This document shows, piece after piece, positions 44,578-54,461 of a stretch of DNA of 64,000 nucleotides. Made by a program: the position numbers and the translations under genes. The stretch's first letter is position 1; every line of letters begins with the position of its first letter. Source of the stretch: Parafrankia irregularis (GTDB lineage: Bacteria > Actinomycetota > Actinomycetes > Frankiales > Frankiaceae); the NCBI RefSeq assembly GCF_001536285.1, contig NZ_FAOZ01000001.1, forward strand, positions 434,001 to 498,000, read 5' to 3'. The notes beneath the pieces are model-generated. The model had not been told where the DNA came from. It did no database searches and saw only the letters and a program-made list of their open reading frames with translations.

Positions 44578-44598
44578 TAAGTTGGATTTTCCAACTTA
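44578..44598. promoter_or_regulatory. Perfect 9-bp inverted repeat, candidate operator of SDR gene
   Basis: TAAGTTGGA (44578-44586) and TCCAACTTA (44590-44598) are perfectly complementary around TTT, about 100 bases before the SDR start. AT-rich palindromes of this kind are typical binding sites for TetR-, MarR- or HxlR-type regulators of oxidoreductases. No regulator gene is adjacent. Confidence 0.6.
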
Positions 44599-44695
44599 TG
44601 ATTCGGCCGTGGACCGCCCGCTCGGATGCCCCCCGGCGCGGCCTCGAAGCAGCCCACGCAGAGCCCACACACCCCACGCACGGACGGAGAACGCC

Positions 44696-45487
44696 ATGGC
44701 GCCCATCGAAGGGTCGGTCGCGCTGGTCACCGGTGCCAACAGAGGTCTCGGCCGCAGGTTCGTCGAGGAGCTGCTCGCGAGGGGCGCGGCGAAGGTCTAC
44801 GCCGCGGCACGCAATCCCGACTCGATCACAACACCCGGTGTCGTCCCGATCAGGCTCGACGTCACCGACCCCGCCCAGATCGCCGCCGCCGCCGAGGCCA
44901 CCGGCGACGTCGACCTCCTGATCAACAACGCCGGCAGCTCGACCGGCGCGTCGGTGCTGACCGGAGACCTCGATGACATCCGGCTGGAGATGGAGACCCA
45001 CTACTTCGGGCCGCTGCGCCTGGTGCGCGCCTTCGCGCCGCAGCTGTCACGCGAACGGCCGGACCACGCCGGCGGGGGCGACACTCACGGCCCGCACGCC
45101 AGGCACGGAGCCGTTCTCAACGTTCTGTCGGTGCTGTCCTGGCTGGCGATGCCGACGAGTGGGGCGTACTGCGCGGCGAAGGCGGCGGCCTGGTCCCTGA
45201 CCAACTCCCAGCGGGTCGAGCTGGCCGGCGCCGGGGTCACCGTCACCGCGCTGCACGTCGGCTTCATGGACACCGACATGACGCGGCGGATCGACGCGCC
45301 CAAGGTGGATCCCGCGGCCGTCGCCGCGCTCGCGCTCGACGCCGTCGCCGCCGGCGCACCCGAGGTCCTGGCGGACACACCGAGCGTCCAGGTACGGGCG
45401 GCCCTGGCGGGCGGGCTCGGCGCGCTGTACCCGGGCCTCGCCGAGCACTACGGCACCCTCGAGGCGATGCTTCCCCGCACGGACTGA
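44696..45487 (+). CDS. Short-chain dehydrogenase/reductase
   Basis: The 263-residue classical SDR has TGANRGLGR (cofactor glycines, residues about 13-21), NNAGSS, the catalytic Ser in VLNVLSVLSW, and YCAAK (Tyr-x-x-x-Lys). A 20-residue Gly/His-rich insert (RPDHAGGGDTHGPHARHG) sits just before the catalytic Ser strand. The substrate is unknown. ATG 44696 has GGACGGAGA upstream. An operator-like palindrome lies in the promoter region. The gene is divergent from nadD and probably inducible. Confidence 0.9.
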   Translation: MAPIEGSVALVTGANRGLGRRFVEELLARGAAKVYAAARNPDSITTPGVVPIRLDVTDPAQIAAAAEATGDVDLLINNAGSSTGASVLTGDLDDIRLEMETHYFGPLRLVRAFAPQLSRERPDHAGGGDTHGPHARHGAVLNVLSVLSWLAMPTSGAYCAAKAAAWSLTNSQRVELAGAGVTVTALHVGFMDTDMTRRIDAPKVDPAAVAALALDAVAAGAPEVLADTPSVQVRAALAGGLGALYPGLAEHYGTLEAMLPRTD

Positions 45488-45601
45488 TCCTCGCCCGGGG
45501 CGCGGGCCGCATCCGGGCGGGACGAAGCCGGCCGGGTGCGGCACCGACGGGGCTGCATCTAGGCTGACCGGGGAGCCGATCACATCCCATGGAGCCCGCC
45601 C

Positions 45602-47257
45602 ATGCCGAACAGCCCGCGCGCGGGGCAGCCCGCCGCTCCCGACGAGCTCATCGACCCGGGCGCGCTGCTCGCCGCCTACCACGACGTCCACCCTGACCCG
45701 GCCGACCCGGCCCAGCGGGTCTCCTTCGGGACGTCCGGCCACCGCGGCAGCGCCCTTCGCGCCTCGTTCAACGAAGACCACATCCTGGCCACCACCCAGG
45801 CGATCTGCGAGTACCGCGCGGCCGCCGGGACACATGGCCCGCTGTTCATCGGGGTGGACACACACGCCCTGTCCGCGCCGGCGCTCGCGAGCGCGCTGGA
45901 GGTGCTCGTCGCCAGCGGGGTGGACGTCCGGGTCGCCCCCGCGGGCGAGGCCACCCCGACACCGGTGATCTCGCACGCGATCCTCGCCCACAACGGGCGA
46001 GGCGCCGCGGGATCGGACCGGCCGGCCGGGTTGGCTGACGGCATCGTCGTCACCCCGTCGCACAACCCGCCGGCCGACGGCGGGTTCAAGTACAACCCGC
46101 CACATGGCGGCCCGGCTGACACCGCCGCCACGAGCGCGATCCAGAACCGGGCGAACGAGCTGCTCGAATCGGGCCTGGCCGGGGTGGCGCGGGTGCCCCA
46201 CCAGCAGGCACTGGCCGCCGCGACCGTGCATGACTTCGTCGGCGCCTATGTGGCGGACCTGCCGGATGTGGTCGATCTCGACGCGATCCGCGCGGCGGGG
46301 GTCCGCATCGGGGTCGACCCGCTGGGAGGCGCGAGCGTCCGGTACTGGCAGGAGATCGCCGACCGGCACAAGCTGGACATCGAGGTGGTCAACACCTCGG
46401 TCGACCCGACGTTCGGCTTCATGACGCTGGACTGGGACGGCAAGATCCGGATGGACCCGTCGTCGCCCTACGCGATGGCGTCGCTGCTGCGGCTGGCCGG
46501 GTCGTTCGACGTGGCGCTGGCGAACGACGCCGACGCCGACCGGCACGGCATCGTCACCCCCGGCGCCGGCCTGCTCAACCCGAACCACTACCTCGCCGCG
46601 GCGATCGCCTACCTGTTCGCGCACCGCCCCGGCTGGCCCGCCGGCGCCGCCGTCGGCAAGACGCTGGTCAGCTCCGGGATGATCGACCGGGTCGCCGCCG
46701 GCCTCGGGCGCCGGCTGTACGAGGTTCCGGTGGGCTTCAAGTGGTTCGTCGACGGGCTCCTCGACAGCTCGCTCGGTTTCGGCGGCGAGGAGAGCGCCGG
46801 AGCGTCCTTCCTGCGCCGTTCCGGCGGGGTGTGGACGACGGACAAGGACGGAATCATCGCCTGCCTGCTCGCCGCCGAGATGACCGCGGTCTCCGGGCGG
46901 GACCCGGGCCGGCTCTACGCCGACCTGACGGAGCGCTTCGGCTCGCCCGCGTACCGCCGGGTCGACGCGCCGGCCAGCCCGGCCCAGAAGAAGATCCTCT
47001 CCGCGCTCACCCCGGAGGCTCTCGGCGCCACGACGCTCGCGGGCGGCGCCGTGACCGCGGCGATGTCGTCCGCGCCGGGCAACGGCGCCGCGATCGGCGG
47101 CGTGAAGGTGGCGACGGCGGACGCCTGGTTCGCCGCCCGTCCGTCCGGCACCGAGGACGTCTATAAGATCTACGCCGAGAGCTTCGCCGGCACCGAGCAC
47201 CTCACTGCCGTGCTCGCGGAGGCCCAGACCATCGTGGACGCCGCGCTGGCCGGGTAG
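45602..47257 (+). CDS. pgm: Phosphoglucomutase (alpha-D-glucose phosphate-specific)
   Basis: The 551-residue enzyme interconverts glucose 1-phosphate and glucose 6-phosphate. It has [10 protein letters not shown] near residue 45, the phosphoserine loop [11 protein letters not shown], the metal loop DADADRHG, the substrate loop GGEESAG and the phosphate loop [12 protein letters not shown]. Length and order fit the bacterial Pgm family. ATG 45602 follows GGAG. A hairpin between it and the convergent DUF4349 gene ends transcription. Confidence 0.95.
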   Translation: MPNSPRAGQPAAPDELIDPGALLAAYHDVHPDPADPAQRVSFGTSGHRGSALRASFNEDHILATTQAICEYRAAAGTHGPLFIGVDTHALSAPALASALEVLVASGVDVRVAPAGEATPTPVISHAILAHNGRGAAGSDRPAGLADGIVVTPSHNPPADGGFKYNPPHGGPADTAATSAIQNRANELLESGLAGVARVPHQQALAAATVHDFVGAYVADLPDVVDLDAIRAAGVRIGVDPLGGASVRYWQEIADRHKLDIEVVNTSVDPTFGFMTLDWDGKIRMDPSSPYAMASLLRLAGSFDVALANDADADRHGIVTPGAGLLNPNHYLAAAIAYLFAHRPGWPAGAAVGKTLVSSGMIDRVAAGLGRRLYEVPVGFKWFVDGLLDSSLGFGGEESAGASFLRRSGGVWTTDKDGIIACLLAAEMTAVSGRDPGRLYADLTERFGSPAYRRVDAPASPAQKKILSALTPEALGATTLAGGAVTAAMSSAPGNGAAIGGVKVATADAWFAARPSGTEDVYKIYAESFAGTEHLTAVLAEAQTIVDAALAG

Positions 47258-47280
47258 GTGCCCCGGCCAGCCTTCCCGGA

Positions 47281-47326
47281 CTGACCTCACCGCCGTACCG
47301 GCCCGCGACCGTGGCGGTGAGGTCAG
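47281..47326. terminator. Bidirectional hairpin terminator after pgm
   Basis: CTGACCTCACCGCC (47281-47294) pairs perfectly with GGCGGTGAGGTCAG (47313-47326). It lies between convergent genes and overlaps the stop codon of the DUF4349 gene. Confidence 0.85.
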
Positions 47327-48783
47327 GACGTGCTGGTCCCCGGCTCGTCCGGAGAAACCGGCTCGTCCGGAGAAACCGGCGCGGCGGGCGGAACCGGCGC
47401 GGCGGCTGCGCCAGGGGCCGGGCCTGCGGCCGGGGCCGGGGCCGGGGCTGGCACTGGAGCGGGATCCGGCACAGGCACCGGGGCCGGGCCTGCGGCTGGC
47501 ACCGGGGCCGTTGTGCCGCCGCGGCCTCGCCGACGCACGATCCGGACCAGCCGGACGCCCAGGTAGGCGAAGCCTGCGAGCAGGGCGACCAGCGCCAGCG
47601 GGCCGATCAGCGCGATGATCGCCTCGATGCCGTTGACGAAGCGGTCCCATGACCGCTGGACGGCGTCCCCCAGACCGGACGGGTCGTCCTCGGGCGCGGG
47701 ACTGATCTCGCCGGCGCCGTCCTCAGCGATCCGGACGGTCAGGGTGGCGAGATCGCTCGCGTCGGCGAGGACCATCCGCTGGCCCTCGATCTGCTCGATC
47801 TCGACCTGCACCCGGTCGATCGCCTGCTGCACCGACAGGGTCTCCCCCACCGTCGTCGCCTTGGCGAGCAGGGCCAGGTAGGCGTCGCGGGACGCCTCGA
47901 GAGCCCGCTTGCGCGCCTGGAGGTCGACGTACTCTCCCGTGACATCCCGCGCGGAGGTCGTGGACGACGTCACGGTGCCGAGCCCGCCCACACCGGAGCG
48001 CAGCTTGTCGAACGACGCGGTGGGCACCCGCAGCGTCACGGTCGCGCTCTGGTGACTGTCGTCGGTCGTCGACGGCGTTCCGTTGGTCTCGCTGAACTCG
48101 ACGTAGCCGTCGAGGTCGTTCGCCCGCGTCGACAGTGCCTGGACGGCTTCCTCCACCCGGCCGGCCGGCACCGACAGTTCCGTCCTGCCGTCACGGACGA
48201 TGCGCGGCTCGGCTCCGGCCGGCCGTGCCGGCTCACCGGTGGCGCCCGTCGACCCGCCTGAGCTGGTCGAGGCCGGGCTTGGCGCGACGACGCCACCGCG
48301 CGCGGCCTCCGGCGACACCGCCGAGTCGGCGAGGCTCTCCCCCGAGGTGTCTGAGGCGGACCCGGAGGCGGAGCCCGCGGCGCCGCCTCCGGCAGCGAGT
48401 GTCGGCGCCGGTGCGACCGCGGGTTCGGCCGCCGCTCCGGTCGAGGGCACCGACAGGGCCAGGTCGGCGGACGAGCCGTCATCCAGCGCGTCGGCGAGGC
48501 TACCCAGCCCGGCGCCGGCGACGAGTGCCACGGCCAGGATCATGAAACCGACGAGAACCTTCCCGCGGCGGCGCGAGGGAGCGGGACCGCCCGGGCTGGC
48601 CGGACCTGGCGGGCGAGGCGGACTGACCGGTTCAGGCGGAGTGATCAGTTCGGCCGGACCGGCGGGTTCAGCTGAACCGACTGGTCCAGCCGAACCGGTC
48701 GGCCCGGTCGCGCCGGTTGGCTCGGTCACACCGGCTGGTCCGGTCGCGCCGACTGGTCCGGTCCTGCTCACCGTGGTTGCCAT
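47323..48783 (-). CDS. DUF4349 membrane protein
   Basis: The 486-residue protein starts with collagen-like GPVGATGPAG repeats (residues 8-45) and a Pro-rich stretch. One helix (VLVGFMILAVALVAGAGLGSL) and an extracytoplasmic DUF4349 domain follow (GYVEFSETNGTP; TLRVPTASFDKLRSGVGGLGTVTSSTTSARDVTGEYVDLQARKRALEASRDAYLALL). This domain contains a helical hairpin and ends with a second helix (IIALIGPLALVALLAGFAYLGVRL) and a Pro/Ala-rich tail. The function is unknown. ATG 48783 has GGAGGGG eight bases before it. Confidence 0.85.
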   Translation of the reverse strand: MATTVSRTGPVGATGPAGVTEPTGATGPTGSAGPVGSAEPAGPAELITPPEPVSPPRPPGPASPGGPAPSRRRGKVLVGFMILAVALVAGAGLGSLADALDDGSSADLALSVPSTGAAAEPAVAPAPTLAAGGGAAGSASGSASDTSGESLADSAVSPEAARGGVVAPSPASTSSGGSTGATGEPARPAGAEPRIVRDGRTELSVPAGRVEEAVQALSTRANDLDGYVEFSETNGTPSTTDDSHQSATVTLRVPTASFDKLRSGVGGLGTVTSSTTSARDVTGEYVDLQARKRALEASRDAYLALLAKATTVGETLSVQQAIDRVQVEIEQIEGQRMVLADASDLATLTVRIAEDGAGEISPAPEDDPSGLGDAVQRSWDRFVNGIEAIIALIGPLALVALLAGFAYLGVRLVRIVRRRGRGGTTAPVPAAGPAPVPVPDPAPVPAPAPAPAAGPAPGAAAAPVPPAAPVSPDEPVSPDEPGTSTS

Positions 48784-49186
48784 GGCGGCACCCCTCCGTC
48801 TGGCCTCCCAGGTCACCGCGCGGATCTCCCGCACGGACCGCCTGGTGCGGCGGACGCGGGCCGCGTCGCCGTCGAAGAGGTTTGACGCAGCCAGACGGCG
48901 ATCGGTTCACCCACAGTCGGACGAATCTCGCCGCCTGGCGCTCCTCATCAAAGTCCCGAGAAGCGGCGGGTCCGGCCCTCGACTCCAACCTGGCGGTCCG
49001 TGTCCGCCCGCCGCACCGCGCCGGCAATACCCACCAATAGGGATGAACAGGGCACAAGAGTGCTCTGACAATCCGCAAGAAGTGAGGATTTCGGTTGCTT
49101 GAGCAGCCAAGATCCTCACTTCCTGCTCAGAAGCAGCGGCGGCAGCGGAAGCCCGAAGCTCGACAGCCGGCCAGGCCGGGCCCGGA
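48784..49186. other. Intergenic region upstream of DUF4349 gene
   Basis: No gene is supported in 400 bp. It contains the promoter region of the DUF4349 gene and, at 49075-49126, a hairpin element related to the one at 22753-22812. Confidence 0.5.
49075..49126. repeat. 25-bp imperfect hairpin element, copy 2
   Basis: Arms at 49075-49099 and 49102-49126 pair with four non-Watson-Crick positions, two of which would be G-U in RNA, and a two-base loop. The left side (CCGCAAGAA ... GGATTT.GGT) and the preceding GGGCACA-AGAGTG at about 49050 match copy 1 near 22735-22775. Confidence 0.7.
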
Positions 49187-50614
49187 TCAGGTCGGCAGCA
49201 GGCGTTCGATGAAGTGCTGGAGCTGCTCGACGTTGCGGCACTCGACCATCTCGTCGACGAAGTCCGCGTAGGCCCCGGTGGCCGAGTCACCGGACCCCCA
49301 GTAGCTGCGCGGCTCCGGGTTCAGCCAGTAGGAGTGGCGGGCCTGCCCGCACAGCCGGCGGAAGACCGCGGCCGAGGTCGCGCGGTAGTTGTTGCGTGCG
49401 TCCCCGAGGATGAGCAGGGATGTCCGCGGGCCCACCGCGTCCGGGTACTTCTCGGCGAACACGTCGATGGCGTGGCCGTAGTCGCTGTGGCCGTCGAACC
49501 AGACCAGGTCGGCCTCGGCGGCGATCCGGGCCATCATGTCGCCCAGGTCGAGACCACGCAGGAACCGGGTGACCTCGTCGGTCGTGTCGATGAACGCGAA
49601 GGCGCGGACCTTGGAGAACTGCTCCCGCAGCGCGTGGGTGAGCATGAGCGTGAAGTGCGCGAAGGAGGCCACCGATCCGGACACGTCGCACAGCACGACC
49701 AGTTCCGGCTTGTGCGGCTTGTGCGGCCGGTGCTTGGTCTCCAGCGGCACGCCGCCGGTGGCCAGCGAGGCCCGCACCGTGCGGCGGAAGTCCAGCCGCC
49801 CGGTGCGGCCGAGCCGGCGCTTGGCGGTCAGCCTGGTCGCGAGGCGCCGGGCCAGCGGATACACCTGACGACGCAGCTCCACCAGGTCACGCTGCGAGGC
49901 GCGCAGGAAGTCGACCTGGTCCGCGAGCGGCTTGACGGCGGAACGCTCGACCGCCTCAAGCCCCCGCTCCTCCGCCATCCGCCGCCGCACCTCGGAGGAG
50001 ATCATGTCCTCGAAGGCCTTGATCCGGTCGGAGATGGTCTGGCGGGCGATCCGCTCGCCGAGCCCGCCGCGTTCCTCCTCGCCGAGCATCGCGGCGAGCA
50101 GGTCGGCGATGAGCGTCTCCGGCGACATCGCGCGCAGCACCCGGTAGATGAAGTAGCTGCGCTGGCCGGGGCCGTTCTGCGCGGCGCCGAAGGCGGTGAC
50201 CGAGCGGCGGGCCAGGTCGCGCAGCCTGTCGTCGTCTCCGTCGAGCAGTGCGTCCCGCAGCTGGTCGCGCATGGCGCGGCGAAGGGCCTCCAGCTCCTGC
50301 GGGGTCAGCTCGGGCGCCGGACCGTTCGCGCCGTCGGCCGACTGCCCGGAGCCGGACATGTCGCCGGAGTCGCCGAGCGCGACACCGTCACCGATCCGCG
50401 GCGGGAAGTACAGGTCGAACAGCGAGTCGAAGGCGTTGCGGTACAGCGGCCGCTTGCACATGGTGGCAGCGAACGCGGCCCGCACCGCCTCCCGGTCGGC
50501 CCACCCGACAGCGCCGACCGCCCGCGCGGCGTCGACCGTCTCGGCGCTGCTCACCGGGACGTTCGCGCGGCGCAGGGCGGCGGTGAACGCCACGGTGCGG
50601 TCGAGCAGGTTCAT
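49187..50614 (-). CDS. CoxE-like VWA domain protein
   Basis: The 475-residue protein has a helical N-terminal region (FTAALRRANVPVSSAETVDAARAV) and a VWA fold in its second half. The metal-site motif is present as DVSGS (LVVLCDVSGSVASFAHF), with later GHSDYGHA and LLILGDARNNYRA. It matches the VWA-CoxE family that pairs with MoxR ATPases; the name comes from CO dehydrogenase operons, but no cox structural genes are here. It lies 55 bp downstream of its ATPase partner. The complex probably remodels or inserts metal into an unknown enzyme. Confidence 0.88.
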   Translation of the reverse strand: MNLLDRTVAFTAALRRANVPVSSAETVDAARAVGAVGWADREAVRAAFAATMCKRPLYRNAFDSLFDLYFPPRIGDGVALGDSGDMSGSGQSADGANGPAPELTPQELEALRRAMRDQLRDALLDGDDDRLRDLARRSVTAFGAAQNGPGQRSYFIYRVLRAMSPETLIADLLAAMLGEEERGGLGERIARQTISDRIKAFEDMISSEVRRRMAEERGLEAVERSAVKPLADQVDFLRASQRDLVELRRQVYPLARRLATRLTAKRRLGRTGRLDFRRTVRASLATGGVPLETKHRPHKPHKPELVVLCDVSGSVASFAHFTLMLTHALREQFSKVRAFAFIDTTDEVTRFLRGLDLGDMMARIAAEADLVWFDGHSDYGHAIDVFAEKYPDAVGPRTSLLILGDARNNYRATSAAVFRRLCGQARHSYWLNPEPRSYWGSGDSATGAYADFVDEMVECRNVEQLQHFIERLLPT

Positions 50615-50669
50615 CGGGACCTCCCGGTCCGGGGCCGGCCGCCCGCTGCGTGTCGGCGCCGAGCCTGAT

Positions 50670-51611
50670 TCAGTTGGCGCCGAGCTTGAGCTGGCTGATG
50701 GCGCGAGCCTGGTCGCTGGCGTGCTTGAGGACCACGCCGAGAGTCGAGGTGACGGCGGCGTCGTCCATGGTGTCGAAGCCCAGCGCGAGAACCGTCTGGC
50801 CCCAGTCGATGGTCTCCGCGATCGACGGGGCCTTCTTCAGCTCCATCGCCCGCAGCGAACGCACGATCCGCACCAGGGACTCGGCCATCCGCTCACCGAG
50901 CTCCGGCACCCGGGACAGGACGATCTCCTTCTCCCGGGCAGCCGACGGGTAGTCGAGGTTCAGGTAGAGGCAGCGGCGCTTGAGCGCCTCCGACAGCTCA
51001 CGGGTCGCGTTCGAGGTGAGGATGACGAACGGCCGCCGGGTCGCCTTCAGGGTGCCCAGCTCCGGGATCGTCACCTGGAAGTCGGACAGCACCTCCAGCA
51101 GCAGGCCCTCGACCTCGACGTCAGCCTTGTCCGTCTCGTCGATGAGCAGGACCGTGGGTTCGCTGCGCCGGATCGCGGTGAGCAGCGGGCGGGAGAGCAG
51201 GAACTCCTCGCTGAAGATGTCGTCGTGGGTCTCGCGCCAGGTGGCGAGACCGGCCGACTCCCCCGCGGCCCCGGCAGCCCCGGCGACCCCCGCCGCGGCC
51301 TCGGGCGCCAGACTGGCGCCGGCCTGGATGCGCAGCAGCTGCTTCTTGTAGTTCCACTCGTAGAGCGCCCGAGCCTCGTCGAGGCCCTCGTAGCACTGCA
51401 GCCTGATCAGCTCGGCACCGACGGCGGTGGTCAGCGCCTTGGCCAGCTCGGTCTTGCCGACACCGGCCGGCCCTTCGACCAGGAGCGGCTTACCCAGCCG
51501 GTCGGCGAGGAAGACCGTGGTGGCGATCGCCTCGTCGGCGAGATAACCCGTCTCCCGGAGCCGCTCCTGCACATCCGCGACATCAGCGAACGCGTATCCC
51601 TGCGACGACAT
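50670..51611 (-). CDS. CoxD/MoxR-like AAA+ ATPase
   Basis: The 313-residue ATPase has Walker A VEGPAGVGKTE (about 44-54), Walker B TVLLIDETDKADVEVEGLLLEVLSDF, sensor-1 FVILTSNATRELSEALKRRC and the lid domain. An Ala/Gly-rich insertion (AAAGVAGAAGAAG, about residue 105) interrupts the core after Walker A. ATG 51611 follows GGAAGG. It is encoded directly before the VWA protein, the standard MoxR-VWA pairing, and is a different MoxR class from the one at 31303-32286. Confidence 0.9.
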   Translation of the reverse strand: MSSQGYAFADVADVQERLRETGYLADEAIATTVFLADRLGKPLLVEGPAGVGKTELAKALTTAVGAELIRLQCYEGLDEARALYEWNYKKQLLRIQAGASLAPEAAAGVAGAAGAAGESAGLATWRETHDDIFSEEFLLSRPLLTAIRRSEPTVLLIDETDKADVEVEGLLLEVLSDFQVTIPELGTLKATRRPFVILTSNATRELSEALKRRCLYLNLDYPSAAREKEIVLSRVPELGERMAESLVRIVRSLRAMELKKAPSIAETIDWGQTVLALGFDTMDDAAVTSTLGVVLKHASDQARAISQLKLGAN

Positions 51612-51811
51612 GGCCACCTTCCGGTCCCGGTGCCTGGTAGTACCCACTGTCCATAGTGCCAGTGGTTGGCACCACATGACGGATTGACGACGGATGACGG
51701 CCTTGCGGAATTCTCCGGACCGCACCGTCGGGCCACCATCCCATCGCCTTCCGCACCCCCCGTCACCTGCGGAAACCTTTCGGTCACCGAGGCGGAACGG
51801 GGCCGGACCGC

Positions 51812-53068
51812 CTACACGAGATGGCCGTCCCCGATGCCGACCCAGGTCGTCGAGGTGAGCTCGGGAAGCCCCATCGGCCCGCGCGCGTGCAGTTTCTGGG
51901 TGGAAATACCGATCTCCGCGCCCATCCCGAAACGCTCGCCGTCGGTGAAACGGGTCGAGGCGTTCACCATCACCGCGGCGCTGTCACAGCCCGCGATGAA
52001 ACGGCGGCTCGCCGCCAGTGACCGGGTGATGATCGCCTCGGTGTGACCGCTGCTCCACCGCCGGATGTGGTCGACCGCCTCGTCGAGGGAGCTGACCACC
52101 CCGACCGCCAGGTCCAGCGAGAGGTACTCGGTCGCCCAGTCCTCGTCGGTGGCCGGCACCGCCGACGGGTCCACCGCACGCACGGTCTCGTCGCCGTGCA
52201 CGGTCACCCCCGCGTCGCGCAGCGCCGTCAGCACCCGCGGCAGGAACTCCGCGGCGATGCCCGCGTGGACGAGCAGCGTCTCGGCCGAGTTGCACACCGA
52301 GACCTTCTGGGTCTTCGCGTTGAGCGTGACGGCCAGCGCCGTGTCAAGGTCGGCGTCGACATCCACGTAGACGTGGCAGTTGCCGACCCCGGTCTCGATC
52401 ACGGGGATCGTCGACTCCTCGACGACCGTGCGGATCAGGCCGGCGCCGCCCCGCGGGATGAGCACGTCCACCAGCCCGCGCAGCCGCATCAGATGCTTCA
52501 CGGACTCGTGGTCGGCACCCGGGACCAGCTGGACCGCGTCGGCCGGCAGCCCGGTGGCCACCGCGGCCTCGCGCAGGACGTCCACCAGGACCCGGTTGGA
52601 GTGCAGCGCGGAGGCGCTGCCGCGCAGCAGAGCCGCGTTGCCGCTCTTGAGGCACAGCCCCGCCGCGTCGACCGTGACGTTGGGCCGCGCCTCGTAGATG
52701 ATCCCGACGACGCCGAGGGGGACCCTGACCTGCCGCAGCTCCAGCCCGTTGGCGAGCACCCGGCCGCGGATGACCTCACCGACGGGGTCGTCGAGCGACG
52801 CCACCTGTCGCAGCCCGTCGGCCATCGCCTCGATCCGCGACGGTGTCAGCGTGAGCCGGTCCACCAACGCGTCGGACGTCCCGGCCGCCCGTGCGGCGGC
52901 GACGTCCACGGCGTTCGCGGCGAGGATCTCGGTCTGGCGTTCGAGGAGCGCACCGGCCATGGCGAGCAGGGCGGCGTCCTTGGCCGCCCGCGGGAGCGGC
53001 GCGAGCGCGCCGGCGGCCTGCCGGGCTCGCACCGCACTGGCTCGGACGTCCTCCGCCGAGGTGTTCAT
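51812..53068 (-). CDS. proA: Gamma-glutamyl phosphate reductase
   Basis: ProA reduces glutamyl 5-phosphate to the semialdehyde in proline synthesis. The 418-residue protein has the aldehyde dehydrogenase fold with [17 protein letters not shown], the catalytic Cys in [14 protein letters not shown] and the C-terminal [28 protein letters not shown] precedes the ATG. It follows proB after a 258-bp gap, longer than usual within this operon. Confidence 0.97.
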   Translation of the reverse strand: MNTSAEDVRASAVRARQAAGALAPLPRAAKDAALLAMAGALLERQTEILAANAVDVAAARAAGTSDALVDRLTLTPSRIEAMADGLRQVASLDDPVGEVIRGRVLANGLELRQVRVPLGVVGIIYEARPNVTVDAAGLCLKSGNAALLRGSASALHSNRVLVDVLREAAVATGLPADAVQLVPGADHESVKHLMRLRGLVDVLIPRGGAGLIRTVVEESTIPVIETGVGNCHVYVDVDADLDTALAVTLNAKTQKVSVCNSAETLLVHAGIAAEFLPRVLTALRDAGVTVHGDETVRAVDPSAVPATDEDWATEYLSLDLAVGVVSSLDEAVDHIRRWSSGHTEAIITRSLAASRRFIAGCDSAAVMVNASTRFTDGERFGMGAEIGISTQKLHARGPMGLPELTSTTWVGIGDGHLV

Positions 53069-53274
53069 GACCGCATTCCTTCCAGGAAGTCCGCGACATC
53101 CGACGCCGACGCCGACCCGGGCCCGGCGTCATCGGCGGCATCGGCGTCGCCGACGCGGCCGCACGCCGTCGACGACGAGGCTACCGGCGTCCGGCGCCCA
53201 AGGACCCCGGACCCGCGTAACCAGTTGGTCAGGGGGTGGGCCGGACCTCGGCCGGCGGCGATCCGCGTGATCAA
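53065..53274 (-). CDS. Possible small protein ending in proA start codon
   Basis: A 69-codon frame starting with TTG 53274 ends in ATGA shared with the proA start, the typical sign of translational coupling. Third positions are mostly G/C, though less biased than in the neighbours, and I recognise no family. It fills the otherwise long proB-proA gap. It may equally be a chance open frame. Confidence 0.25.
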   Translation of the reverse strand: MITRIAAGRGPAHPLTNWLRGSGVLGRRTPVASSSTACGRVGDADAADDAGPGSASASDVADFLEGMRS

Positions 53275-53326
53275 CGGCAGGTGACCGGCCGCAGGTGATC
53301 AGCGACAGACGGTCGGCGACAGACGG

Positions 53327-54454
53327 TCAGCGGCGGGCGAGCAGCAGCACGAGGTCGTCACGGTGGACGACCTCACGCTCATAGGACGGCCCACGCTCGG
53401 CGGCCAGCTCCATCGTCGAGCGGCCGAGCATGCCCGGCAGTTCGGTCGAGTCGAACTCGACGAGGCCCCGCGCGACCGGACGCCCGAGCGGATCCACCAG
53501 GTCGACCGGGTCACCCGCGGAGAAGTCGCCCTCGACCCGGGTCACCCCCGCGGGCAGCAGCGAGGCCTGCCGGTCCACGACCGCGGCCACGGCACCGTCA
53601 TCCAGGTACAGCCGCCCTTCCGGGGCGGTCGCGTACGCGAGCCACTGCAGGCGCGAGGCCCGCCGTGGGCCGGTCGGGTGGAAGACCGTCCCGACCTCCT
53701 CGCCGGCCAGTGTCTCGGCCGCGAGCGCCGCCGAGGTCACGATGGTGGTGACACCACCCGACGCCGCCATCCGAGCCGCGTCGATCTTGGTTGCCATACC
53801 GCCGACCCCGACGCCGGCCGTGCCCGTGCCCTGCGCGGTCAGCCCGTCGAGATCGGCGTCCGACCGGACCTCGCGGACCATGGCCGCCGGGCCCAGCCGC
53901 GGGTTCGACTCGTACACGCCGTCGACGTCGGAGAGCAGGACCAGCACGTCCGCGGACACCAGGTGGGCGACGATCGCGGCCAGCCGGTCGTTGTCGCCGA
54001 ACCGGATCTCCTGGGTGGCGACCGCGTCGTTCTCGTTCACGATCGGCACCACGCCCAGGGCCAGCAGCCGATCCAGGGTGGTGCGGGCGTTGCGGTAGTG
54101 CGTGCGCCGGATCACATCGGTCGCGGTGAGCAGGACCTGGCCGACCCGGTAGCCGGCCCGGCCGAACGCTCCCGCGTAGCAGTGCACGAGCGAGCTCTGG
54201 CCCACGCTCGCCGCGGCCTGCAGGGTGGCGAGGTCCCGGGGCCGCCGGGAGAGCCCCAGCGGGGCGAGCCCGGCGGCGATCGCCCCCGAGGACACCAGGA
54301 CGAGCCCACCCTCCGGACCCGCCCGGCCGACGACCGCCGACACCAGGGATTCCACCCGGGCGACGTCCAGACCGCCGGCGGCGGTGGTCAGCGACGACGA
54401 TCCGACCTTGACGACGATCCGGGACGCGTCGGTGACGAAGGCGCGCGGCATCAT
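53327..54454 (-). CDS. proB: Glutamate 5-kinase
   Basis: ProB phosphorylates glutamate at the start of proline synthesis. The 375-residue protein has the amino-acid kinase core (RIVVKVGSSSLT, LVSSGAIAAG, PIVNENDAV, FGDNDRLAA, GVGVGGMATKIDAA) and a C-terminal PUA domain (GRLYLDDGAVAAVV; RVEGDFSAGDPVDLVD). ATG 54454 has AGGGG five bases before it. The gene starts eight bases after obg, so the two are co-transcribed. Confidence 0.97.
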   Translation of the reverse strand: MMPRAFVTDASRIVVKVGSSSLTTAAGGLDVARVESLVSAVVGRAGPEGGLVLVSSGAIAAGLAPLGLSRRPRDLATLQAAASVGQSSLVHCYAGAFGRAGYRVGQVLLTATDVIRRTHYRNARTTLDRLLALGVVPIVNENDAVATQEIRFGDNDRLAAIVAHLVSADVLVLLSDVDGVYESNPRLGPAAMVREVRSDADLDGLTAQGTGTAGVGVGGMATKIDAARMAASGGVTTIVTSAALAAETLAGEEVGTVFHPTGPRRASRLQWLAYATAPEGRLYLDDGAVAAVVDRQASLLPAGVTRVEGDFSAGDPVDLVDPLGRPVARGLVEFDSTELPGMLGRSTMELAAERGPSYEREVVHRDDLVLLLARR

Positions 54455-54461
54455 CCGGCCC

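Noticed and set aside
49187-51611. CO dehydrogenase operon
   Set aside because: Only CoxD/CoxE-like accessory proteins are present; no coxMSL genes lie nearby, and this pair is common outside such operons.
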